From the NCBI GenBank assembly GCA_947372925.1, contig CANBVQ010000004.1, forward strand, positions 1 to 64,000: a stretch of 64,000 bases of DNA. The letters are read 5' to 3'. The stretch is from Acidimicrobiaceae bacterium. GTDB lineage: Bacteria > Actinomycetota > Acidimicrobiia > Acidimicrobiales > RAAP-2. How positions within the stretch are numbered: the stretch's first letter is position 1; each line of letters opens with the position of its first letter. The position numbers were made by a program, and so were the translations under genes. This document shows positions 47,336 to 55,260 of the stretch, in pieces. The notes beneath the pieces are model-generated. The model saw only the letters and a program-made list of their open reading frames with translations. It was not told the origin of the DNA and ran no database searches.

Positions 47336-48900
47336 CGCGCGCTTGGCAGGGCATCGGGCTCTTCGTCGCGCTTATCGCCATTGGCGCTCAGGGTGTTCGG
47401 TGGCTCCGGGTCCTGCAGCGGGAGCACTACGAACCCGAGGCGGTGTCGCGTTTCTTTATCCGGTGGGCGATTTTTCGCCTACCGAGTCCGAAGGATCGCA
47501 ACCAGGTCGCACCTTCGCAATCACTTGGTGACTGGCCCATTGTCGCAGCGTTATGTGCCGCATTGGGGTTAACAGGTTTTGGTGGTGTCGCGCTCGCCGC
47601 GGCCGTGGGGTACGGCTGGTGGTTGCCGCGGGGTCTTTCGCGCCGGGGTCGGACATCGCCACTGAACTGGACCCGCCGACTGAAGACAGTTGCGTTCGTT
47701 GCCACGGTGATCGAATTATTCATTTTGACCTTTGGATATTTCGGACCGGATTTTTACTTCTCGCTAGCCATAGCCATTGGATTCGTACCAGTCGTGATTC
47801 AGCTCGCCGCTGAAATCACTGCTCCTTTAGAGAATCGATTCGCCCAAAAGTTTGTCGACCAGGCCGCCCGTCGGCTCGCCGAAGTAAACCCGACTGTCGT
47901 GGCGATAACTGGCAGTTTCGGAAAGACGTCGACGAAACACCACCTCGCTGAACTACTCGGTGGACGGCACGGCGTCGTACCGACGCCAAGGAGTTTTAAT
48001 AATCGTGCTGGCCTTTCCCGGGCAATCAACGAGAATCTCGTCAGCGGGACGTCGGTATTTATTGCTGAGATGGGCACGTACGGCCCCGGTGAGATCCGCG
48101 CACTGTGTGACTGGTGCCCTCCAGAAATTGCCATTGTGACATCTATTGGTCCGGTGCACCTTGAGCGCATGGGAACACTCGACGTCATCAATCAAGCCAA
48201 GTTCGAAATAACCGAACGGGCCCACACGGTGATTCTCAACATCGACGATGCGCGCTTGGCGGCGTGGGTCCCAATCCTTGAGGCGGCTGGTAAGAAGGTC
48301 GTCACAGCTGGTTCGAAGACGCAGGGCGCCCAGGTACGCGTCATCCTCGAGCAGGAACGATGGAAGATTCTTCGTGACGACGTGGTGGTGGCAGAGGTGT
48401 TGCCAGTCGCTGGAATTCACGAGACCAATCTGGCCTGTGCGATAGCGGCAAGTTTCGAACTCGGCGGTGATCCCTATGAAGTTGCGACCCGTATTTCTCA
48501 TCTCACTGCCGCTCAGCATCGCTTGACGGTGGTGCGTGCCCCTTCGGGTCTCACCATTATCGATGACACCTTTAACGCGAACCCCGCGAGCGCCACGGCA
48601 GCGCTCGAGCTCCTGGAGTCCATCCCCGTACCCGGCCGCAGGGTCGTCATCACCCCCGGCCTCATCGAGCTGGGTAGCGAACAGGTCAGCGAGAACGAAG
48701 CACTGGGTCGCGCCATCAAGGCAGCGGGGGCGTCGCTGGTGGTCGTGGCGAGAACCAATGCCCAGGCTCTTACGACCGGCTTTGACGGTGAACATCTTCG
48801 TTTCGATATTCGCGAAGAGGCGGTGGCGTGGGTTCGGGCCAACTTGGGCGAGACCGATTTGGTGTTGTACCTAAATGATCTGCCTGACCACTACCCTTAA
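47332..48900 (+). CDS. MurF-like Mur ligase with N-terminal multi-TM domain
   Basis: N-term hydrophobic segments; VAITGSFGKTSTKHHLAELL...IDDTFNANPASATAALELLES. Confidence 0.82.
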   Translation: MTRAWQGIGLFVALIAIGAQGVRWLRVLQREHYEPEAVSRFFIRWAIFRLPSPKDRNQVAPSQSLGDWPIVAALCAALGLTGFGGVALAAAVGYGWWLPRGLSRRGRTSPLNWTRRLKTVAFVATVIELFILTFGYFGPDFYFSLAIAIGFVPVVIQLAAEITAPLENRFAQKFVDQAARRLAEVNPTVVAITGSFGKTSTKHHLAELLGGRHGVVPTPRSFNNRAGLSRAINENLVSGTSVFIAEMGTYGPGEIRALCDWCPPEIAIVTSIGPVHLERMGTLDVINQAKFEITERAHTVILNIDDARLAAWVPILEAAGKKVVTAGSKTQGAQVRVILEQERWKILRDDVVVAEVLPVAGIHETNLACAIAASFELGGDPYEVATRISHLTAAQHRLTVVRAPSGLTIIDDTFNANPASATAALELLESIPVPGRRVVITPGLIELGSEQVSENEALGRAIKAAGASLVVVARTNAQALTTGFDGEHLRFDIREEAVAWVRANLGETDLVLYLNDLPDHYP

Positions 48901-48923
48901 GCCTTGATGCGAGAGGTGTTCTG

Positions 48924-50027
48924 ATGATTGGTGTCTTATTTGGTGGACCAACTCCGGAGCACGATATTTCTATTCTCACGGGACTCCTAGCACTCCGTGA
49001 GCTCGAGCGAGCTAACCGTGATGTCTTGGGCATCTATTGGACCAAGGCCGGAACCTTCGTGTCCGTGGCGCGTGGAGTCGAGGCCGAAGCGTTTGCGAAC
49101 GGCGTGCCGGCCGGTTCCGATGCATTGGAGTTCCGACTCGGTGAGAGCCGAGGTTTCGTCCAGACCGCTGGACGTTTCGGCAAAGACAAAGTTCTCACTA
49201 TCGACGCCGTTGTCCTTGCGACGCACGGCGGACCTGGAGAAGACGGCACGATTCAAGGCTTGTTAGATCTCGCCGGCATTGCCTACACCGGTCCCAACGT
49301 GGCCAGTGCCGCGCTCGGTATGGACAAATTGGCCTTCGGGTCTGCCCTCATTGCCGCCGGACTGCCTTCTTTACCTCGGGTCCTCGTGAATGCGTCCACC
49401 GAATCCATTCCTTTCGACGGACCGTATATCTGCAAGCCACGATTCGGTGGCTCCTCAATCGGTATCGACGTCGTAGCTGACCTCGCCACGCTCAAGGCCC
49501 GCCTCACGAGCAACGTGCATTTCGCTCGGGGCTGTGTTGTCGAGCCGTATCGCCCCGACCTCTATGACCTCCAAATTGCCGTTCGTAGTTTTCCTGAAGT
49601 CACCCTCTCGGCAATTGAAAAGCCAATCCGTCGGTCGGCAGACACTGAAATCCTCGACTACCGCGATAAGTACGTCGGAGGCGAAGGGATGGTTTCGGCC
49701 CCTCGGGAGCTACCCGCCAATCTGCCCGCCGAACGGGCGGCTCAGATTCGTGAGCTCGCCCAGGCCATTGCTGTTCTCGCCGGCGTCCGCGGCGTCGCTC
49801 GTATTGACTTCCTGGCTAATGACAAGGAACTCTACGTAAATGAAATCAACACCATTCCTGGGTCGCTCTCTAAGCACCTCTTTGTGGAGCCCGTCATTCC
49901 ATTCCTCGAACAACTCGATTCGTTGCTCACCGAAGCTAAGCAGCGTCCGGCCTACTCGTACTCCACCGCCGGTTCGGACGGCCTCGTCCTTCGTTCGGCG
50001 ACATCTATCGCATCGAAATTGGCCTAA
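48924..50027 (+). CDS. ddl: D-alanine--D-alanine ligase
   Basis: VLFGGPTPEHDISILTG...THGGPGEDGTIQGLLDLAGIAYTGPNVASAALGMDK...NEINTIPGSLSKHLF. Confidence 0.92.
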   Translation: MIGVLFGGPTPEHDISILTGLLALRELERANRDVLGIYWTKAGTFVSVARGVEAEAFANGVPAGSDALEFRLGESRGFVQTAGRFGKDKVLTIDAVVLATHGGPGEDGTIQGLLDLAGIAYTGPNVASAALGMDKLAFGSALIAAGLPSLPRVLVNASTESIPFDGPYICKPRFGGSSIGIDVVADLATLKARLTSNVHFARGCVVEPYRPDLYDLQIAVRSFPEVTLSAIEKPIRRSADTEILDYRDKYVGGEGMVSAPRELPANLPAERAAQIRELAQAIAVLAGVRGVARIDFLANDKELYVNEINTIPGSLSKHLFVEPVIPFLEQLDSLLTEAKQRPAYSYSTAGSDGLVLRSATSIASKLA

Positions 50028-51619
50028 GCCCCAGCATCACCACTGGTGATGTGGTCTCGACGACGAGGCACCCGCGCGAGTGCCGCCACAATGTCGTCGG
50101 AATACGGGTCAACAAGTCGACCACGTTCGAGGGCGTAGTACGCGAGGTCGAAGTCACCCAAGACGATGGCAAGTTGGGCTAATCGAAGGGCGGCCCACTC
50201 GGCGTCGCGCTGAAGGCGCGCAAGGTGGCCCTCGGCTAAGAACCATTCAAATCCCCGAAGCTCGGCACTGAGGGGCTCGCCCTCAATCAGGCCCATCGCC
50301 TCGGTTAAGAGCGCAAACTCCTCGGACGGGCTCTCCTGGGCGCGTGCTACGAGCGCGTGGAATCGCTCGATATCGGAAGAGACATCTGCGGTGCGGTAGT
50401 GGCCCCCGGGGGTGACGGGTAGGAGTCGGGCGTGGGAGTCGTGAGTGCCGAGGGAACGGCGAACGGCGGAGGCCGTATTGGCCAACGTGCGCGTGGAGGC
50501 GTCGTTGTAACCGCCACCAAGTACACGCGCTCGTAACCGATCGCCCGTAATGACTTCGTGTCGATGAATCGCTAGGTACGAAGTCATCTCAATGCACCGG
50601 CGACGTAAATCACTATTGAATGGTTCGTGCAGTCCCTCGACGAGGACTACTGGTCGTAGCAGACGGACGAAGACGTGGGTGTCAATCAACTCGACAGGTC
50701 TACGCGAACGGGACGCTTCGACTGGGCTGGACACGCGCTGATCGCGATCACTTCGGTGGACCATACGGACGCAGAGTCGGGCGATGTCCTCGTCGAGAGG
50801 GTCGCCTCCCAGATGCACCACCATGACCCGTGGCGAAGGTCTGAGGGCTAACTGTCGCATCGTTTCCAGCGCCGAAGTTGCAGTCACGATTCGGCCGTCA
50901 CTATGCAGCGCCGCTGCGACTGCGGCCAGGGTCTGGAGATCGGTCCCTGGAGCCACCGCAATTGTGCCTCCGGGGCGAGCGTAGGCCAGCATCCACTGGT
51001 TAGATTCATTGCGTACGGGCACCACGAGAACGGGACTATCAGCGTTCGCCATAACGGCACCGGGTTCTTCGAACTGCTCAACAGTAATAATGCCAAAGTC
51101 ATCAGGGGGCAGACCGTCGAGTACTCGTTGGACTAGATCCTCGTCGATCGCCTGTAATTCGTTGATGACTTCATCGACCTCACCTTCTTCCAGAATGATG
51201 CGAAGTTGTTTCAGTTCGTCGCGTCGTCGTTTCGCCATGAGCGCCATTGGTAGACCGGCCGACATGGTGACCACACTGGCCTGCTTGGAGTGATGGTGGA
51301 CGCTGTGAGAAACCTCCGCGGAGCTGGCGGTGGAGGCCACGGCCGGACCCACTACGAAGGTGGTCATGGACAGCACGAGCCCGGCCAGCCAACCGAAGCC
51401 TCCGCTCGTGTGGTGTCCGCGACGTTGGCGCCACACAGTGTGAATCAGGCGAACAACGACAACGCACCAGAGCGCGACGAGGGCGGCGACGAGGGTGAGG
51501 GCAATGCGAGGTGATTGGGCTTCGTGGGCGCGGCTCCAGATTGTCGGCGTGGTGGCCGGAATGGCAATCAGATAGGCGACCAGGAGCATGCCGCTGGCGG
51601 CGCTGGGTCGAACTTTCAT
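50024..51619 (-). CDS. Membrane-anchored SARP/BTAD-type regulator
   Basis: Start ATG 51619 (MKVRPSAASGMLLVAYLIAIP...); three hydrophobic segments; C-term wHTH + BTAD-like (RTLANTASAVRRSLG...YYALERGRLVDPYSDDIVAAL). Listed start 52171 reads antisense to the reading frame of the upstream gene. Confidence 0.7.
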   Translation of the reverse strand: MKVRPSAASGMLLVAYLIAIPATTPTIWSRAHEAQSPRIALTLVAALVALWCVVVVRLIHTVWRQRRGHHTSGGFGWLAGLVLSMTTFVVGPAVASTASSAEVSHSVHHHSKQASVVTMSAGLPMALMAKRRRDELKQLRIILEEGEVDEVINELQAIDEDLVQRVLDGLPPDDFGIITVEQFEEPGAVMANADSPVLVVPVRNESNQWMLAYARPGGTIAVAPGTDLQTLAAVAAALHSDGRIVTATSALETMRQLALRPSPRVMVVHLGGDPLDEDIARLCVRMVHRSDRDQRVSSPVEASRSRRPVELIDTHVFVRLLRPVVLVEGLHEPFNSDLRRRCIEMTSYLAIHRHEVITGDRLRARVLGGGYNDASTRTLANTASAVRRSLGTHDSHARLLPVTPGGHYRTADVSSDIERFHALVARAQESPSEEFALLTEAMGLIEGEPLSAELRGFEWFLAEGHLARLQRDAEWAALRLAQLAIVLGDFDLAYYALERGRLVDPYSDDIVAALARVPRRRDHITSGDAGA

Positions 51620-52122
51620 GTCGTGCGCCTCACCGACCAGGGGGTGCCGGCGACTCCCGTTATCTGCAGAACGCACGAATTGGCGCTGGGGGGAACGGAG
51701 AATTGTGGGTCGACGTCCATCGACCCACTGACGCAGTCGAGGCTCAAATGACCCAGTGGGTTCATTGTGACTACGTAGGTTGTTCCGCTCAGTACTGGCA
51801 CGAGATCTTGATTCCAGAGATCTTGACCCACGGCGCCACTGGCCACGAGGGCCACGTCGGGGCTCGCGCTGGTGTCGGTCCAGTTCCCGTTGGCGCCCGA
51901 TGGACTGGTGGTTGTTGGAAGCGGACGTTGCTGCCACTGGATCTTGGTGATGAGGCGAATCGACGTGACGGTCACGCTCGGGGAATGAGAGTCGTTGGTC
52001 TGACGGGAAGACAGGGGAGCGGGCACGCGCTGATTGAGCACGACGACGAGCCCGAGGAGGACCAAAGTCGACAGTCCTACGGGAATCCACGGTGGCGTCA
52101 ATGTCGGACGATTGGGCTTCAT
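51616..52122 (-). CDS. Small membrane-anchored/secreted hypothetical protein
   Basis: MKPNRPTLTPPWIPVGLSTLVLLGLVVVLNQRV...; 4-nt overlap with the downstream regulator. Confidence 0.65.
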   Translation of the reverse strand: MKPNRPTLTPPWIPVGLSTLVLLGLVVVLNQRVPAPLSSRQTNDSHSPSVTVTSIRLITKIQWQQRPLPTTTSPSGANGNWTDTSASPDVALVASGAVGQDLWNQDLVPVLSGTTYVVTMNPLGHLSLDCVSGSMDVDPQFSVPPSANSCVLQITGVAGTPWSVRRTT

Positions 52123-52167
52123 GAAGTATCCACCGTAGAAGTCTTTTCCAAGAATGTCTAGTGCGAC

Positions 52168-52866
52168 TCATAGGAGATGCTTGGTCGAGAATTGCTGCAG
52201 TGTTCGCTGCAGCGTGACGGGCGCTACGTGTCGCTCGCGGGCAAGTTCTGCTAGCGGCACATTTTGAAATACGCGGGCGTACACCACTTCGGCCAGGTCG
52301 CGGTGCTCAGGATGCTCCAGCAGTTTCGTTAGGCGAGTTAAGAGGTGGGACGATTCAGCCTCAACAGTGGTCGGAGGTATCTCACCGGCATTTCGCCGAG
52401 CATGATCCTTTTCTCGGAGTAGCCACCGGCGTAGTCGGCCCCGGAGGGCCGACAAGATGTCGGGCGCGGCGTACTGACGCGACTGTCCGGCCCATTCCTG
52501 GAGAATCTCGCTCAGCATGGTGATCGCCTCATTCACCACATCACTGGGACATGGCGTAATGCCCCGCCCAAAATTCAGCTGCCGACAGGTACTCACAAGG
52601 CCCGGCAGGAGTGTTTGAAGGAGTGCACGATGGACATCTGGATGCTCCGCTTCCTGCAGGAGAACCTGGATGACCATGGAACGTTCTTCGACCGAGAGCC
52701 CACCTCGGGGCTCCAAGCGCTTGAGGAGAGTGCCGAAATTGTCGGCATTGACGAAGTCCAGCTGATTTCTCTGTTGGATGTCACGCCATACGGCACGCGA
52801 GCGAGCATCGAAGCCGATCGCGGTCCATTCGTATCGAAGCTGAGTAAGGACGTCATTTGGTTTCAT
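52168..52866 (-). CDS. Putative sigma-factor-like / HTH regulator
   Basis: LAEVVYARVFQNVPLAELARERHVAPVTLQRTLQQF region-4-like HTH; helical N-term. Confidence 0.5.
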   Translation of the reverse strand: MKPNDVLTQLRYEWTAIGFDARSRAVWRDIQQRNQLDFVNADNFGTLLKRLEPRGGLSVEERSMVIQVLLQEAEHPDVHRALLQTLLPGLVSTCRQLNFGRGITPCPSDVVNEAITMLSEILQEWAGQSRQYAAPDILSALRGRLRRWLLREKDHARRNAGEIPPTTVEAESSHLLTRLTKLLEHPEHRDLAEVVYARVFQNVPLAELARERHVAPVTLQRTLQQFSTKHLL

Positions 52867-52958
52867 AGCCGGGAGTTTGCAAAGTGCGACTCCCTAGTGC
52901 GTACCGAGCAGAGCGCACAGTCCAACGCACAGAAACCAAGACGAATTATGGTGGGGAC

Positions 52959-53312
52959 ATGAGCCAAATCCCGATTGACATAGAAGAGTTTTACGAAGCC
53001 AACGAAGCTCGTCGTGAAAGTTCGGAATTTGAGTTCGGTAGTGAGTGGACTGACGCCGTCGACAATGAGTATGAACTTTCGTGGGTCGAGGCCACCGGCG
53101 AGCTCTATCTAATGCTGGCTCCCGACTCCGAAGTCGGAACTGATGCCTTTGGCGACTTCTACGTCACGAAAGAAGATGTCGAAGAATTGACCGTACTGGT
53201 AATCGCCACCATTGGTTCGCACGAAGCAGTACTTCGTGCGATTGATGGTTGGGAAGACGCCATGCTCGATGACAACTCCATCGAGTGGCTGTACGCCCGA
53301 CTTCGCAGCTAG
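52959..53312 (+). CDS. Acidic hypothetical protein
   Basis: MSQIPIDIEEFYEANEARRESSEFEFGSEWTDAVDNEYELSW...; TATGGT-N6-ATG. Confidence 0.6.
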   Translation: MSQIPIDIEEFYEANEARRESSEFEFGSEWTDAVDNEYELSWVEATGELYLMLAPDSEVGTDAFGDFYVTKEDVEELTVLVIATIGSHEAVLRAIDGWEDAMLDDNSIEWLYARLRS

Positions 53313-53680
53313 TACAGGTAGCTGTCCGAGAGTATTGACTTACATTGCCGAGTAAGCGTCGGCACCACGTGGGTAACAGAACCGTGTCGTGAAAGTTGCA
53401 GCGTGGTCATGAGCGAATTCCATCGACCATTGGCCGACGTCGCTCGTGCGGCGTGGCCCACCCCGCGAATAAATGCGCTACGCGCTTGTCGGAGTAGGTG
53501 ATCGGCTTCAACGGGAGCGATACCGGGCTGTTGGCTCTTCTCGATGAGAGCAATGCCCTGTTGGGCAAAACCACAGGCTTGACGAGCTTCACCGAGTCCG
53601 TCACGACCACAACCCGCGAGAGTCAAGGCGCTGACGATGACGAAGACAAAGGCCACGGGCCAGCGATTCAACCGGGCCAT
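53309..53680 (-). CDS. Putative lipoprotein
   Basis: WPVAFVFVIVSALTLAGCGRD lipobox. Confidence 0.65.
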   Translation of the reverse strand: MARLNRWPVAFVFVIVSALTLAGCGRDGLGEARQACGFAQQGIALIEKSQQPGIAPVEADHLLRQARSAFIRGVGHAARATSANGRWNSLMTTLQLSRHGSVTHVVPTLTRQCKSILSDSYLY

Positions 53681-54225
53681 GACTCGGCCTGCTCGAGGAG
53701 GAAGTTAGAGATTTTGCCGCTGCGCTCGAAGAGGTCACACAGTGGATCTTCGCCACGACTGATAGCGGTTAGGGAAACTGGCACGCGGGCCACCACGCTG
53801 ACGCGACGCTCACCCAGCTCGGTGGCTGACGCGTACGAATCAATGGCTGAAACTTCCAGTGGCATCGACATGCCACCGACCGGGGCGAGATCAATCGTGA
53901 GTCGGAGTAAATCGGGCCCACGCTGCATCGGAGGAAGGTTCCACGTCAACACGAGAGGGAAGTGAAAGTCATCGATGGGCTCCTCGTCTTCGCCCAAGGT
54001 ATTGAAGGCATCCTCAAAGGCCAACAGGACGCGAGGGTCTACGTCGAGAAGTACGTGAACGTCAACGGGTCCGCCACAGGCCGACTCGGGGTGGAGGTCG
54101 ATTTCCCATGCTTGGCGAAGGGAGTACGTCTCAACGAAGTGTCGCTCGTCGTGAACATGAAAGCCATGATCTACGGCGTGGTTTTTCAGGTCGGCTATAA
54201 AACCGGCCACATCGATTGCTGCCAT
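53668..54225 (-). CDS. Conserved-looking hypothetical protein
   Basis: MAAIDVAGFIADLKNHAVDHGFHVHDERHFVETYSLRQAWEIDLHPESACGGPVDVHVLLDVDP; TAGTCT-N8-ATG. Confidence 0.6.
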   Translation of the reverse strand: MAAIDVAGFIADLKNHAVDHGFHVHDERHFVETYSLRQAWEIDLHPESACGGPVDVHVLLDVDPRVLLAFEDAFNTLGEDEEPIDDFHFPLVLTWNLPPMQRGPDLLRLTIDLAPVGGMSMPLEVSAIDSYASATELGERRVSVVARVPVSLTAISRGEDPLCDLFERSGKISNFLLEQAESWPG

Positions 54226-54263
54226 TGCTGCTCAGACTAATCGCCGGCAACTACGGTGTCGAA

Positions 54264-54998
54264 ATGGAGCTCAACACGATTCTCGAACACCTGCACGCAT
54301 GCGCTGATGCCGTGAAGGGGGCCTACGTCGCCGATCAGGGTCGGGGATACTCGGGCCAACGAGCAACGCAGTACCACTTGGACTTAGCGGCCGATGCGGC
54401 GGCAGTGAGCGTATTGACGCAAGCCGGCTTTCGTGTCGTGAGTGAAGAGTCGGGAATCACCGGCGAGGGCGACCTAACGGTCGTCCTCGATCCCATTGAC
54501 GGCTCGACCAACTGTGACAGGTCAATTCCGTTCTTCGCGACCAGTATCGCCGTGCTGGACAGCGATGGCCTGGTCGCCGGCCTGGTCGCTAACCAGTCCA
54601 GTGGCGTTCGCTACTGGGCGACCCGCGGAGGAGGGGCCAGGCGCGACGGTCAGCAGATCAGCACCAGTGGCCACAAGGAAGTTGCGGGGGCTCTCGTAAG
54701 TTTTTCCGGGCTCCCGGAGCGCCATATCGGTTGGGGTCAAATTCGAGCCCTCGGTTCAGCCAGCTTGGAGTTCTGTCTCGTGGCTGACGGTTCGCTTGAT
54801 CTCTACACGGTGGCCCAACGCTCCACGCTCAATCCTTGGGACTACCTTGCCGGCATGCTGATTGCCCAGGAGGCCGGCGCCTTTGTCGGTGATTACAACG
54901 GAGAAAATCTCGTCATTGATCAAGCGGTTGTACGTCGGCCACTCGTCGCCGCTTCCCAAGAACTGGGGCTGTCATTCATGGGTCACGGACCGCTCTAG
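54264..54998 (+). CDS. Inositol monophosphatase family protein
   Basis: LDLAADAAAVSVL...SEESGITGEGDLTVVLDPIDGSTNCDRSIPFFATSIAV...NPWDYLAGMLIAQEAGA; ATG 54264. Confidence 0.88.
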   Translation: MELNTILEHLHACADAVKGAYVADQGRGYSGQRATQYHLDLAADAAAVSVLTQAGFRVVSEESGITGEGDLTVVLDPIDGSTNCDRSIPFFATSIAVLDSDGLVAGLVANQSSGVRYWATRGGGARRDGQQISTSGHKEVAGALVSFSGLPERHIGWGQIRALGSASLEFCLVADGSLDLYTVAQRSTLNPWDYLAGMLIAQEAGAFVGDYNGENLVIDQAVVRRPLVAASQELGLSFMGHGPL

Positions 54999-55011
54999 GC
55001 TGTCTAGACGC

Positions 55012-55085
55012 GGGCGCTTAGCTCAGTTGGTTAGAGCAGCTGATTTACACTCAGCAGGTCGGGGGTTCGAGTCCCTCAGCGCCCA
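55012..55085 (+). tRNA. tRNA-Val (anticodon TAC)
   Basis: Cloverleaf GGGCGCT-TA-GCTC-AGTTGGTTA-GAGC-A-GCTGA-TTTACAC-TCAGC-AGGTC-GGGGG-TTCGAGT-CCCTC-AGCGCCC-A. Confidence 0.93.
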
Positions 55086-55152
55086 CCGCAATGGTTTTCC
55101 GCCCCTCGTGGCTCAAGGCCCGGCAGTACTCCGGCGAGGGAGTGCAGTCTCA

Positions 55153-55190
55153 GCACCGCCGGGGGTGAGATTTGGGTGAAGTCCCCGGTA
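55153..55190 (+). ncRNA. Possible structured leader of surface-protein operon (hairpin CCGGGG...CCCCGG)
   Basis: GCACCGCCGGGGGTGAGATTTGGGTGAAGTCCCCGG; later AAACCGACAGG. Confidence 0.25.
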
Positions 55191-55260
55191 TCGAGCCAAC
55201 AAGGCTGCCCTACCAGCAAGCAAACCGACAGGCACTAGTCCGTCTTGAGTAGTAGCGTCA

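Noticed and set aside
51620-52171. N-terminal extension of the 715-aa ORF (MSRTRHSWKRLL...)
   Set aside because: Overlaps the TM protein gene in another frame, Arg/Ser-rich nonsense; true start is ATG 51619.
55012-55260. tRNA-Val as an integration site of a mobile element
   Set aside because: No integrase, no second partial tRNA copy seen, and downstream genes look native.
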